Shown: positions 24,428 to 35,596 of the stretch, piece by piece
Layout of the letters: each line of letters opens with the position of its first letter
Numbering within the stretch: position 1 is the first letter of the stretch
Source of the DNA: Anaeromyces robustus
Taxonomy: Eukaryota > Neocallimastigomycota > Neocallimastigomycetes > Neocallimastigales > Neocallimastigaceae
NCBI GenBank assembly: GCA_002104895.1
Contig: MCFG01000073.1
Span: 60,001-124,000 of the forward strand
DNA length: 64,000 bases
Direction: 5' to 3'
Translations under genes and position numbers: made by a program
The notes under the pieces: generated by a model
Database searches by the model: none
What the model was told of the DNA's origin: nothing
What the model saw: only the letters and a program-made list of their open reading frames with translations

Positions 24428-24699
24428 CGTTTATTATTAAAAAATATATATATAAAAATTTTACTGTAAGTTTTTTTTAATTAAATATATAACATTTATA
24501 TTTTATTTATAAATACTCAAAAGAAAAAAAAATTAATATTTATTATTTTTTTAAAATATAAATTATATTTTCTTTTATTAATTTTTAATTAAACCGAAAT
24601 GCTTTATTTTTGTATAATACTTTAATTATATAAATTAATTATTGAATGTTTAAGTTTTCTTATAAATACAAACTATAAAAACAAAAAAAAAAAATCAAG
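23223..24699. other. AT-rich spacer, no gene seen
   Basis: Contains a long poly-T (23365-23388), two copies of a GTACAAATT[G/A]TGTGCTTTAAAA sequence followed by A-runs (23411 and 23726), a doubled AATAGAAAAATTTTTAA near 24266-24301, and two poly-A tracts (24342-24365 and 24401-24427) ahead of the protease gene. Confidence 0.65.
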
Positions 24700-26106
24700 A
24701 TGAAGTTTCTTCAAATTGCTACTTTATTAAATGCATTTGTTATGAGTTTTACTTATGCTAAAAGTAAAAATGAAATTATATATAATAAAAAACAAATTTT
24801 ATCTGAAACTCACTGGAAAAATATGAATGTTGATACAAATGCTCCAAGTCATCTATCTGTTATTTCACAAGGTAAATTTGATGAAGGATTATATGATAAA
24901 TATGATAAAAATTATTATTATCCTTCCTCTGCTGGTCAAGGAGTTAATGTTTATATGATGGATACAACTATGAATTTAACTTATGATGAACTTTCTGAAG
25001 TTGATGCTCATATTGATTTTATTATTGAAAATGGAGAATTAAAAAAACCTGAAAATGATAAGGTATGTATTAATATTAATAGTAAAATACCTGATCATGG
25101 ATCTATAACTTCTGCTGCAGTTACTGGTAAAACTTTAGGTGTTGCAAGAAAAGCTAATATTCACGGTATTATATTCAATGATAAAGATTTAATTAAAGGT
25201 CTTTTAGCTTGGTTAAAATATTTTAAGGAAAACAATTTAATTAAATCATATGAACATAAAACAATTTTTAGTTTTTCAATTCGTGGTTTAACTTCAGTAG
25301 ATCAATTTGAAACTGGAGAAGATTTTAGAATGGCACAAGAACTCATTAATGAAATTTCAAATATGGGTGTTGTATTTGTGGCAGGTGCTGGTAATGATGA
25401 TATACAATCTTATGATGTAAATTTGGATGCAGTTTCTTATCCTTGTTCATTTGATAATGTTATTTGTGTTGGTGGTGTTGGTAATTTTGCTACTCCAGGA
25501 ATAAATAATGATGAAATTGATTCTTCTTATTATACCATTGGAAAATTCGAAACAATTGTAACATTTAATTCTAATTATGGAAATCATACAGATATTTATG
25601 CACCCTATGTATTCCATTATCGTGGAAACTTATTAATTAATGATTTATTAAAATTACTTTTGAATATTAATGAAAATGATTATGAAATGAAAGAAACAGA
25701 ATATGGTAAAGTTATTAAAAATTTTGATGGATTATTACCTGGTACTTCATTTTCTACACCAATTGTATCTGGTGTTGTTGCTACTCTTATGAGTGAATTT
25801 CCAGAAATGAAATTTACTTCGAAAACTATGCTTGAGTATTTAACAAATCTTGGTCAAGACTATTACATTACAGGAATCCCTGAAGGATGTCCAAATGTTT
25901 TTATTAATAATGGTAAAAGAATTATTTATTCTGATTTTGATAATGAAATAGACATTTCTAATGTATCAAATACTACCGTTGTTGTTTCCGATGTATCAGA
26001 TAATATAGTTAAAGAAGTTTTAACTGATTCTGATAATGAAATAGATGTAGATATTCCAGATAATGAAGTAGAAGCTTTAGTTGATTCTGATTCTGATGAC
26101 GAATAG
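24700..26106 (+). CDS. Secreted subtilisin-like serine protease (S8)
   Basis: 468 aa, no intron. Signal peptide at 1-20 (FTYA|KSK). A short N-terminal region rather than a full I9 prodomain precedes the catalytic part. The S8 triad is visible in order: Asp88 in VYMMDTT, His133 in DHGSITSAAVTG, Ser350 in PGTSFSTPIVSG, with the oxyanion Asn232 in AGAGND. The motifs are divergent: DTT for DTG, HGSITSA for HGTHVAG, and GTSFSTP for GTSMATP. The C-terminal 60 residues are acidic (repeated DSDNE / DVSDN). Likely an extracellular peptidase; activity is probable but not certain given the divergence. The ATG follows an A-rich leader, as in the deacetylases. Confidence 0.88.
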   Translation: MKFLQIATLLNAFVMSFTYAKSKNEIIYNKKQILSETHWKNMNVDTNAPSHLSVISQGKFDEGLYDKYDKNYYYPSSAGQGVNVYMMDTTMNLTYDELSEVDAHIDFIIENGELKKPENDKVCININSKIPDHGSITSAAVTGKTLGVARKANIHGIIFNDKDLIKGLLAWLKYFKENNLIKSYEHKTIFSFSIRGLTSVDQFETGEDFRMAQELINEISNMGVVFVAGAGNDDIQSYDVNLDAVSYPCSFDNVICVGGVGNFATPGINNDEIDSSYYTIGKFETIVTFNSNYGNHTDIYAPYVFHYRGNLLINDLLKLLLNINENDYEMKETEYGKVIKNFDGLLPGTSFSTPIVSGVVATLMSEFPEMKFTSKTMLEYLTNLGQDYYITGIPEGCPNVFINNGKRIIYSDFDNEIDISNVSNTTVVVSDVSDNIVKEVLTDSDNEIDVDIPDNEVEALVDSDSDDE

Positions 26107-26486
26107 ATATATGTATATAATTTATAATTTATATTGAATTATAATAAATAAAAAGTTAATAAATATTAAAAATTTTTTTAGATATATAATTCAATATATA
26201 TATATATATTTATAATCATTCTATATAAATGAAGAATATTAATTTTATTATTTAAAATAAAATTAATATTTAAAATAAATAAATAAATAAAAAAATAAAC
26301 AAATAAATAAATATTATTACAACAATAAAAATAAATAAATAAATCTGTACTCTAGACCGTATGAAATTATATAAAACAAATTTTTAAAAATAAATAATAA
26401 AATATATAAGATATTTATTTAACAAAATAAAAATTAAAATTAAAATTTAAAAGGAAAGAATAAAAGGTATATTTTATATTATTACT

Positions 26487-26534
<48 letters not shown>

Positions 26535-26580
26535 TATTTATTTGTTTATTCTTTTTTATTTTATTTTTTTTTTTTTTAAT
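26107..26580. other. AT-rich 3' flank of the protease, no gene seen
   Basis: Contains an AAAT-rich stretch near 26276-26345 and a (TTTA)n array (about 26490-26536). It leads into the ankyrin relic. Confidence 0.65.
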
Positions 26581-26581
26581 C

Positions 26582-26852
26582 TTCTGTACTTCTATTTTTA
26601 ATTAAATATTTAATTAATTTTTCATTATTTTATTTGATTTTGGGTAAAAAAAATTATGTTTTACCAATTTTTATCTTTTATTATTTCTTTATTTATATCT
26701 GCTTTTTGTTCCATTAAATATTAAATTACTTTTTCATGACCATTTTTTACATGGTCTAAATAATAGTGTTTCATTATTTTTATTTTCATTATTTACATCT
26801 GCTCTATTTTTAATTAAATATTTTATTATTACTATTAAGTTTTCATCATGTA
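26582..26852 (-). pseudogene. Ankyrin-repeat relic
   Basis: Reading the minus strand from 26852 down gives HDENLIVIIKYLIKNRADVN then NENKNNETLLF, the consensus end and start of ankyrin units. After a one-base frame change it continues NGHEKVI, stop, YLMEQKADINKE, then stops, and ends EKLIKYLIKNRSTE. The pattern GH-EKVIKYLx-ADIN is diagnostic of the repeat, but at least one frameshift and several stops break it, and no start or flanking exon is visible. It is a decayed fragment of a larger ankyrin gene, a family common in anaerobic fungi. Confidence 0.75.
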
Positions 26853-26902
26853 TTATTTTTCATTTGAATTTAAAAATTTCAAAATTTCAAAATTTTTTAT
26901 TC

Positions 26903-26947
<45 letters not shown>

Positions 26948-27306
26948 AAATTATTAATATATTATTAATTATTTTTTAGTTATATTAAAAAAATTAAATA
27001 TTTTTATATAATATATTCTATAAATAATATATTATATATTCGTAATAATAATAAAAAATACTATATTAATATAACTTTTTTTTTTTTTGTATATTTTTTT
27101 TAACATTTCTATATTATATATATATTTATACTTCTTTTTCTTATTTTTAAAAAAAGTATAAATATTTATTTTTATTTAATATTAATTTTCTTTTCTTTTC
27201 TTTTCTTTTTTTTATTTTTTTCTTCTATGCTGTGTTTTACTTTGTTTTTTATTTTATAACGTTATTACTAATATTATTTTTACTTTTTATTATTTATTAA
27301 TTATTA

Positions 27307-28382
27307 TTAATATAAACCAATATTATTTTTTTCTATTTCAATAACATTGCTTTCCGAGGCTTCAACTTTAACTACTTCAAAATGACTTTCTTCAATATTT
27401 TCAATATAAGAACAAGCACAGATATAATAATAAATCTTAGAATATGAAAAGAAAAAATTATAAAAAAAAATAAAGATATTAATGAATATTATTTATAAAA
27501 TTGTTTTTTTTTTTATTTAGTAGTATAAAAAATAACAAACTCAATATTAATTAATTTATTATTATAATAATAATTTCTTTGAAAAATTAATATATATATA
27601 ACTTACATTATATAGAATACAGAAAACAATTAAAACTATACCAAAATATATAAAAATTTTCATAGCCTTTTTTATATCTTCTTCTGATGGTATATCACAA
27701 CTATATAGATGTTCATAATATCCATATCCTTTACACTCTTCTTCATATGGTTTTCTAATGATTTGAACAACTTCATCAGAGTATAATTTAATGAGTGTTA
27801 TTATTACCATTACAAGTGAGGAAAAAATAGTGATAGGGTAAGCATATTTAAATTGTTTTAATAAAATTAAATTATCCTTTTTTTTTTTTTAAATGCAAAA
27901 AGATATATAAATATAAGTAAATATTAAAAACAAGTTTATAGTTTATAATTTTAATATGTTATTTCTTTTAATAAAATAAAAAAAAATACAATATATATTA
28001 TTACCTTCAATATACCAATAAGTAAAGATATCATTGTAATAAAAGTAAATATTGAAATAACACAATCAATACAAAATATAGTTTTAAACGTTGATAATAA
28101 ATCTTTTACAGAATCTTCATCAAATGATATATATGCTCTAAATATAGAAACTAAAAAACTAATCTATATTCAAATAGATATATATAAAATGTGTATATTA
28201 GTAAAATACCTCTTTTTATATTTATTTATTTATTTATTAGAGAGGAATATTTAAATTATAAAGCTATTTATATTTACTATATATAAGATGGTAAAACCAA
28301 TAAGTCCTGTTCTTAAATTAAAGTAACAACAGAATTTTTCCATTTCTGGAAAACGTCTTCTAAATCCTTCTTCATTACTCAT
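27307..28382 (-). CDS. Four-exon tetraspan membrane protein, unknown function
   Basis: Exons on the minus strand: 28382-28278, 28163-28005, 27876-27607 and 27435-27307. All junctions are phase 0, with donors GTAAAT, GTAATA and GTAAGT, giving 220 aa. The third exon's acceptor is an unusual A-rich AAAAAAAG. Four hydrophobic segments lie at about 25-46, 66-88, 99-120 and 161-187. The N-terminus is EKFCCYFNLRTG just before TM1, a Cys-Cys...Leu-Arg-Thr-Gly pattern that I recall from small fungal tetraspan (MARVEL-like) proteins, though I cannot name the family. The TM3-TM4 loop (about 121-158) is charged and has Cys136 and Cys148, which could pair if extracellular. The C-terminal tail is acidic. 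It is convergent with the protease gene. Confidence 0.8.
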
Positions 28383-29567
28383 TTTATATATATATTATAT
28401 TATATTTTTTTTAATAATTTTTATAGATTTATTTATATAACTTGTATTTTTTTATTTTTTTTTTTCTATGGATATTTTGTTTTGTTTTTATTTTATATTT
28501 TAATATAAAAACTGTAATCCTCAAAATATTTAAAATTTTTTTTTTTTAAATATATATAAATATTTTAATTTATTTATTAATTAAAATTTGATATATTAAA
28601 GTTTTTATAATTATAGTTGAACCAGATAAATTATTAGAATAAAACTTTTTTCAAATTTTTTATAATTATTATAATTCAATAACTACTATATTGCATTTAA
28701 TATATTAATTTTCTTTTTTTATAATTTATTTAATTACTTTTTTAGTAGTTAATTGGTGGTTAAAGTTAATTAATTTCAAATGCTTCTATTAATGATAAAT
28801 AAATATTTTTCTTAATGATTAATATAGGAATAATATTAGGCTATACTTTATGAAAACAATCTACTTAATTCTATATTTTAAAATATATATTTTTATTGTT
28901 TATATGAATTTATATTAACCAATTCATTCAAAAAGGTATCTTTATTGAAGAGAATAATAAAAAAAAATCATTAAATTATTATTATTATTATGTTCCTTTA
29001 ATTATTATATATTTTTTATTTTATTTTATTTTTTTTCTTTATTATTATTTTTTAATATTTATTTATTTATTTATTTATTATTTAAATTATTTATTTATTT
29101 ATTTATTTAGTAATTTATTTAAATAAACCTAAAATTATTAATAAAAAAAAAAAAAAAATATTTTTTTAAATTATTAAATATAAATTTATATTAATATGAC
29201 TGTTATCCTTTTTTAATAATATTTGGTGTAACATTTCTTCATAAAAATACTATAAAAGTTTTCTTATCTATAATATTTTTTTTTTAACTTTTAAATTCAA
29301 TTAATTATATAAAGATTGAGTATCCATTTTTGTTTATTAATTTATTGTTTGAATTAATTAATAAATGGTTTTTCTAAATGTTTAATAAATATACTTTTAC
29401 AGAATCATGACAAAATCAATTAAAAAATTTTATGTTAACTATACAATTTTTTTATTTTGTATTTTACATTATTTATGTCATTTATTAATTATTATTATTT
29501 TGATAATAAATTAAGATTTGATTAAATTCAAAAAAGTTAAAAAATAATTTAATTATTTTTATAATTA
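28383..29567. other. AT-rich spacer, no gene seen
   Basis: Upstream of the tetraspan gene on the minus strand and upstream of the CBM18 pseudogene on the plus strand. TTTA-type repeats occur near 29060-29110, with poly-A at 29142-29158. No coding character was seen. Confidence 0.65.
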
Positions 29568-30040
29568 GGTTTGACATGTTCACAATAGAGTTAATGTGGT
29601 GAAGATGATGAATATTATGGTATTGATTGTCAAAGTAAATATGGTAGATGTAATAATAATACTACACCCATTAATAAAAAAAACTTCTACCAAGAAAACG
29701 ACTATTAATACCATTAAATCATCATATACTACTTTAACTAATGGACGATGTGATCATACAATTGATAATATTGTTTATCCAGGTATTTTATGTCGTTCAA
29801 AATATGATTATTGTGATGAAATAAATGAACATTGTAGTGAAAGTTGCTAACCTGAATATGATAGATGTTATTCATCATCTTCAATTACTACAACTACAAA
29901 AACTTCATTAACAAAAACTTTTTCCAAACTTACTTCAACTAATGGTCGTTTTGGTCCTTCTTTTGGTAATACTATTTTCCAGATACTCTATGTGTTGTTC
30001 AAAATATAGTTATTGTGATGAAATAAATGAACATTGTAAT
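29568..30040 (+). pseudogene. Broken CBM18 protein gene (three decayed hevein modules)
   Basis: First module from 29568: GLTCSQ, stop, S, stop, CGEDDEYYGIDCQSKYGRC; two stop codons replace Tyr of the CCSxYGYC core and two Cys are lost. A frameshift leads into the linker KKTSTKKTT and the second module NGRCDHTIDNIVYP...LCRSKYDYCDEINEHC, then a stop inside the module. After another Thr/Lys linker, the third begins NGRFGPSFGN (Cys to Phe), shifts frame, and resumes CCSKYSYCDEINEHCN before dissolving into TTAATTTATTAA repeats. No signal peptide and no CE4 domain follow. Linker style matches the gene at 9415, so it probably derives from a CBM18-CE4 paralogue. Confidence 0.85.
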
Positions 30041-30775
30041 TTATTAATTTATTAATTTATTAATTTATTTTAATAAATCCTATCATATTTATTTAAATAG
30101 TATATATATATAAAATGATTTTCATATTTGATATAGAATAATCTATTATTAAATAAATCAAAAAAATATATTTTCTTTTATTGTTTTAAGCAATGATTAT
30201 TAATTATTAATAAACATATATTATATTATATTATATACATATTATTTGTAAATAAATAAATAATAAAAATAAATAAATAAACAGTATAAAGAAAAATTCG
30301 TTAAGTACGAACATTTTTTTATTACTATATAGATATGAAAAATCAAAAAAAAAAAATTAGTTTTTTATTTTTATTTTTTATACTCATAATTATTTTTCTT
30401 TTTTATTTTTTTTTTTCATTTTGTTAAGAAAAATATAAAAATTAACAGATTATATTAAAATAAATAAGTTTAATGAAAAATGAAAAAAAAAAAGATCTTT
30501 TTTTGCGTTATAAATAATTATTTATGGGTAATATTAATTTTATTTTTATTTAAACATATATAACATAATTAAAACATATTTAAAATTAAGAAAAAAAATT
30601 GATTATATTAATATTATTATTATTTTTTTTAATAATTAACTTGTTTTATTTTTTATTTTATATATATATACATTTATTTTTATAATAAAATTGTTTTTTT
30701 TTTGAAATAATATACAGATAATAATAAAACAAAAACAAAAACAAAAATTTTGTTTTTGTTTTATTTTTAAGAAAT
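30041..30775. other. AT-rich spacer, no gene seen
   Basis: Starts with four TTAATTTA units directly after the broken CBM18 module. An A/T-palindromic ACAAAAACAAAAATTTTTGTTTTTGT-like sequence (about 30731-30762) lies just beyond the esterase stop codon and could form a transcript 3' hairpin. Confidence 0.6.
30735..30763 (-). repeat. Inverted repeat just 3' of the esterase gene
   Basis: AAAACAAAAACAAAAA is followed directly by its complement TTTTTGTTTTTGTTTT-type sequence, within 15 bases of the stop codon of the minus-strand esterase. It could mark the mRNA 3' end; evidence is positional only. Confidence 0.5.
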
Positions 30776-32464
30776 TTATCCTTCATGGAAGAAAGATGGA
30801 AGAGCGTCATAAATATAATGTTTAACATATCCCCACCAGTGAGTTTTACCTGGAGCAACAAGATAGTATAAATTACCTTGAGAGAAATCAGAGGAATAAA
30901 CAAATGGTTCCATTTTTTTCATTTCATCCATTTGTGGGTTCATGTTTGGATAAGCAATATCTTCAGAACCTGTAGCAGCAAAGATAAAGAATTCATTCTT
31001 CTTTATTCCGGCTCTATTAATAGCATCAGCAACCGATTTAGCTTTTTCGAAACCACCACCAGAAGCTTCCCAGTTATCACCACTAAGTGGCATAAAGTAA
31101 GCACAAATATCTATACAGTTAATAAGAACAGCCCAAGTAGAAGCAGATCCCATTGAGAAACCACCATAAGCTCTATGCATTCTAGAAGCAGCAATGGCTT
31201 CTGGAGTAGTAGATTCAACATAAGTAGAATATTTACCTTCAACGAATGGAATAACAGATTCACGGAATTCTTTGTAGAAGGTTTGAGCTTCACATTTGTT
31301 AAATGTTGGAGTAACAACAATTAATGGTTGAAGTTCACCCTTCATAATCATATGATCAAGAATATTTTGAAGTTCAACATCCTTACCGAAAATAGTAGTT
31401 TCATTTTCACCACCACCATGCATAAGATAAAATATATTGTATTTTTTAGATTGATCATAACCATATGGTGTGTAAACTAATAAAGTGTTACCACCATTTA
31501 TACCATTGTAAGTTTCTGTAGTAATTTTACCGGCTTGTTGACATGGACCAAGATAATCATTTGGAGCATCTCTGTATTCCATATTAGCGTTATAACTAAA
31601 GTTTGAATTAGTAGCAGCAGGTGTATTAGCTTGAGCATCTGGAATTGGATTACCTTGTGGTTGTTGTGATTGATTAAATTGATCACCTTGTGGTGGTTGT
31701 GGTTGATTAAATTGATCACCTTGTGGTGGTTGTGGTTGATTAAATTGATCACCTTGTGGTGGTTGTGGTTGATTGAATTGAACACCTTGTGGTTGTTGTG
31801 GTTGATTGAATTGATCACCTTGTGGTTGTTGTGGTTGATTAAATTGATCACCTTGTGGTGGTTGTGGTTGATTAAATTGATCACCTTGTGGTTGTTGTGG
31901 TTGATTGAATTGATCTCCTTGAGGTGGTTGATTGAATTGTGGTGGTTGATTAAATTGATCACCTTGTGGTGGTTGTGGTTGATTAAATTGATCACCTTGT
32001 GGTTGTTGTGGTTGATTGAATTGATCTCCTTGAGGTGGTTGATTGAATTGTGGTGGTTGATTAAATTGATCACCTTGTGGTGGTTGTGGTTGATTAAATT
32101 GATCACCTTGTGGTTGTTGTGGTTGATTGAATTGATCTCCTTGAGGTGGTTGATTGAATTGTGGTGGTTGATTAAATTGATCTCCTTGAGGTGGTTGGTT
32201 GAATTGTGGTGGTTGATTGAATTGGTCACCTTGTGGTGGTTGATTAAATTGTGGGGGTTGGTTGAATTGGTCACCTTGTGGGGGTTGGTTGAATTGTGGG
32301 GGTTGGTTGAATTGTGGTGGCTGATTAAATTGTGGTGGTTGATTGAATGGATCACCCCATTGACGTTTTTTAAGATTTTTTTCTAAAGGATAATTAATAG
32401 CATAGCCAGAGACTAAGCTATAGACCATAAAAGTAGATAATAAAGCAAAAAATGATAATTTCAT
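30776..32464 (-). CDS. Secreted CE1-like (feruloyl-type) esterase with FNQPPQGDQ repeats
   Basis: 562 aa, no intron. Signal peptide at about 1-22. A Lys-Lys-Arg site (32-34) just after it suits Kex2-type processing, which would start the mature protein at QWGDPF. Residues 39-271 are a Pro/Gln/Asn repeat built from FNQPPQ, FNQPPQGDQ and FNQPQQPQGDQ. The catalytic domain (about 300-562) is an alpha/beta hydrolase of the esterase-D/CE1 type: YLMHGGGENE (346-355), nucleophile GGFSMGS (434-440, Ser437), Asp502 in GSEDIAYPN and His542 in GKTHWWG. Such enzymes in anaerobic fungi release ferulate from arabinoxylan, but acetyl-xylan or other substrates are possible. No dockerin or CBM is present; the repeat may act as an extended spacer or a wall-associating segment. 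Confidence 0.88.
   Translation of the reverse strand: MKLSFFALLSTFMVYSLVSGYAINYPLEKNLKKRQWGDPFNQPPQFNQPPQFNQPPQFNQPPQGDQFNQPPQFNQPPQGDQFNQPPQFNQPPQGDQFNQPPQFNQPPQGDQFNQPQQPQGDQFNQPQPPQGDQFNQPPQFNQPPQGDQFNQPQQPQGDQFNQPQPPQGDQFNQPPQFNQPPQGDQFNQPQQPQGDQFNQPQPPQGDQFNQPQQPQGDQFNQPQQPQGVQFNQPQPPQGDQFNQPQPPQGDQFNQPQPPQGDQFNQSQQPQGNPIPDAQANTPAATNSNFSYNANMEYRDAPNDYLGPCQQAGKITTETYNGINGGNTLLVYTPYGYDQSKKYNIFYLMHGGGENETTIFGKDVELQNILDHMIMKGELQPLIVVTPTFNKCEAQTFYKEFRESVIPFVEGKYSTYVESTTPEAIAASRMHRAYGGFSMGSASTWAVLINCIDICAYFMPLSGDNWEASGGGFEKAKSVADAINRAGIKKNEFFIFAATGSEDIAYPNMNPQMDEMKKMEPFVYSSDFSQGNLYYLVAPGKTHWWGYVKHYIYDALPSFFHEG
31651..32350 (-). repeat. Coding minisatellite (FNQPPQGDQ) in the esterase
   Basis: About 700 bp of tandem 18-, 27- and 33-bp units encoding FNQPPQ, FNQPPQGDQ and FNQPQ[P/Q]PQGDQ. 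A longer block (GDQFNQPQQPQGDQFNQPQP then PQGDQFNQPPQFNQPP) recurs three times, so whole multi-unit blocks have been duplicated. Both other frames of the repeat also stay open on this strand and on the opposite one, so false ORFs appear here. Confidence 0.9.
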
Positions 32465-33440
32465 TTTCTTCTTTTTTTTTTAGTGTATATACAAATTAAT
32501 TAATTAATAATTATTTATTTATTTACTTATTAAAATGATTATTTTTTATAAAAAAAAGGTATATATGAATTTAGTTTCTATTTTTTTATAATAAATACTT
32601 TAATAATCAATATTAAGTATTCAACAGAACAGAATTGAAGAATAAAAAACAACAAAAAAAAAAAAAGAAAAATTCCTAATATTTATATTTTTTTTTTTCT
32701 TTATAAAATTTAATATAAATATTTTATATTAAAATTTTTAATATTTTATATTAAAATGTTTATTTACACTTTAATTTTCCTGTTACTTTCTTAATTTCAT
32801 TGGTTTTTACTTAATTGTATACATTGCTAATCTTTTTTTTTTAAAAAAAATTTTTTAATTAATTATGTATCAAATACATTTTCAACTAACGAAATAATAA
32901 ATGAAAAATAAGCATTTCAACCAGTAATGTTTTAATCCGTTAAATCTTATACTCTATTAAATTTTAATTTTAATACCAAATAAGATTATTTAACGACTAT
33001 CATAATAATTCAAATAATTTTTATTTTATATTAAAAAATTTTAAACTAAATTTTTTATTTCCTTATCGTAACTCATTAAATTTATTATATTTTTAATTAT
33101 TATTATTATTATTATTATTATCAAAAATGTACCATGAAAATAATTATAAATAATAATAAGTAATTAAATATTAACCAACCTTCAATAAATAATTAAATAT
33201 TAAAATATTAAATATAAAAAGAAAATAATTATTAATTATTAATTATAAATTTATCATAATATTAATATTAATAAAAAAAATATCAATATTATTAAGCTTT
33301 TTATATTAAAATTTTCATATAATAATTAGCTTAAATTATTAATAATTAGTTATTGATTTTTTTTTTCATTAAAAAAAAAGGTATTTTATTATTATTATTA
33401 AGGTAATTTAATCATTTTATAATGATAAAGGTATCAAATA

Positions 33441-33528
33441 AATAAAGTATAAATGTTTCCTTCTTTTTTTTTTTTTTCCTTTTAAAAAAATAATAATAAA
33501 AAAAAAGGAAACGTTACCAAACTTTATT
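33441..33528. repeat. Imperfect long hairpin
   Basis: AATAAAGTATAAATGTTTCCTT (arm start 33441) pairs imperfectly with the reverse complement of the arm ending at 33528 (AAGGAAACGTTACC then AAACTTTATT). The interior is poly-T then poly-A, so the whole 88 bp could fold. Purpose unknown. Confidence 0.5.
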
Positions 33529-34592
33529 CATTATTAAATTTGAGACATTTCTTGTTTTTACTTTTTTTTTTTTTTCCTTTTTTTTAATTTTTTTATTTTT
33601 TCCCAAAATAAAAAAATTTTTTTAACATGAAACAATTTATTAAATGATTTTTTTTTTTTAATATTTTTTTTTAATATTTTTTATATCTTTTCATATTTTA
33701 TAATTTTAACTTTTATTTTTTTTTATCTTTATTTGTTAGAATCCTAATACTTGTTTACTTTTAATTTTTACCGTTTTATAATAATATTTAAACTTTTTTT
33801 ATATATTATATATTTATATTTATTATTATTATTTTTTTTTAATATTTTTTATATGAATTTTAATAATTATTTTATTAATTAAAAACTATTAGATAAAATA
33901 AAAAATTATGATTTTATTCATAATTAATTATTGATAATAAAAAATTTTAATTATTATATTTTAAAATCATTTTCATGTTTATTTTTTTGTACATAAAATT
34001 TTATTAATTATTAATTATTAATTTTTTACTTTAATATTTTTATTTAATTTTTTTATTTAATTTTTTTATTTAATTTTTTATTTAAATTTGTTACAGATTT
34101 TAATCCAAATTTTATGATATAAATTTTAGAACTTCATTGGTTGCGTTAGCCTTATTGATCTTCATTTTTTTTATTACATTTATTATCATATTTTTATTTT
34201 AAATGGTTTAACTTATTACTAATATTAATATATTTATATTTTATTTAATTATTATAATTGGATCTTTATGGATTATTGATGAATCTTTTTAAGTAACGAC
34301 ATAAAACATTTTTTTTTTTTTAGATTCTAAATAAAAATATACTTTTTATTTAAAATGACACTTATTTTTGGATCTACCATATAATTAATATTTAATTTTA
34401 TATATAGTTAAATAATTAATTTAACTATTACTTATATACATTTATATAAAAAAATATAAATATATAAAAAAAAACTTATTTTTATAATAAAATAATTAAT
34501 AAATATATATACTTTTTTTATTTATTCTTAATTATTACTAATATAATAAAACCAAATTTTTATATAATATAATTTTTTTTATAATTGTTTAT

Positions 34593-34619
34593 TGAATACT
34601 TTGAATACTTTGAATACTT
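34593..34619. repeat. 9-bp triple tandem GAATACTTT
   Basis: Three consecutive GAATACTTT-type units in the intergenic spacer. Confidence 0.7.
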
Positions 34620-35539
34620 AACACAAATATTTTATTAAATTAATATCATTAATGTCAATATTTATAAAAAAAATGTCTTTTTCATAAATTAAGTTATTAA
34701 TTAAAAAAAATTTTAAGATTACTTTTAAACAATGAAAAAATAATTATAATATTTTTTTTTATCTTTTTTATCTTTTTTTTTTCCTTTATTCCTCTAATTA
34801 TATATTATAAATTAAAAATACATATTCATATTTAATTATAAAAAAAAAAAATATAAAAAAAAAACACCTTTAACTTTTTGGTAATATATTAAAATTATAA
34901 TTAAAAAAAATTATATAATTAAAATTTTAAAAAAATCAACCACTAAAAGGAAACTCAAATTATTAAGAATTATTAAATAATTTAGTATTCTTCAAATTTA
35001 TTATTATATTATTTCATATATTAAAATATAAAAAAATAATTATTTAATTTTAATTGTGAAACAAATTATATATGTAATATATATAATATTTTTTATATAT
35101 AATGAATGGCAATCTATACACTGGAAATAAATTAATATAATATATTATCTATATATTATTATATTAATTATAGTATATTTTTTTATATATAAAGATATTT
35201 ATTTTTAATATATAAAAAAACATACAAAACAAAATTTTATATATAACAAAACTTTAATCATTAGTATTTTATTAATAATAAAAGTTTAAAGTGAGTGATG
35301 TTGACCTAATTTTTATATATAAGTAAATAAAAAAAAAAAATTGAAATGCGGTATAAATTTTATTTTTCAATTATGAATTTTTCTATTTTAAACATTATCT
35401 TTTATTTGTTTTATTTTTATATAACATTTACTTTTTTTTTTTTATATTTTTATTATATATAGTAAATGTCAAAAAATAAAAAATTAATGATTCATCATTA
35501 TTTATATATTATTATTATTAAAATATAATATTTATTTAT

Positions 35540-35547
35540 TAAATTGT

Positions 35548-35594
<47 letters not shown>

Positions 35595-35596
35595 TT
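35540..35596. repeat. (TTTA)n array
   Basis: Short pure TTTA array in the intergenic spacer. Confidence 0.85.

Noticed and set aside
31651-32350. Esterase repeats as a CRISPR-like array
   Set aside because: There are no unique spacers; the array is a protein-coding minisatellite in a eukaryotic gene.
31670-32386. Open frames on the plus strand and in the second minus frame across the esterase repeats
   Set aside because: The repeat unit lacks stop codons in several frames; only the FNQPPQ frame joins a signal peptide and a catalytic domain.
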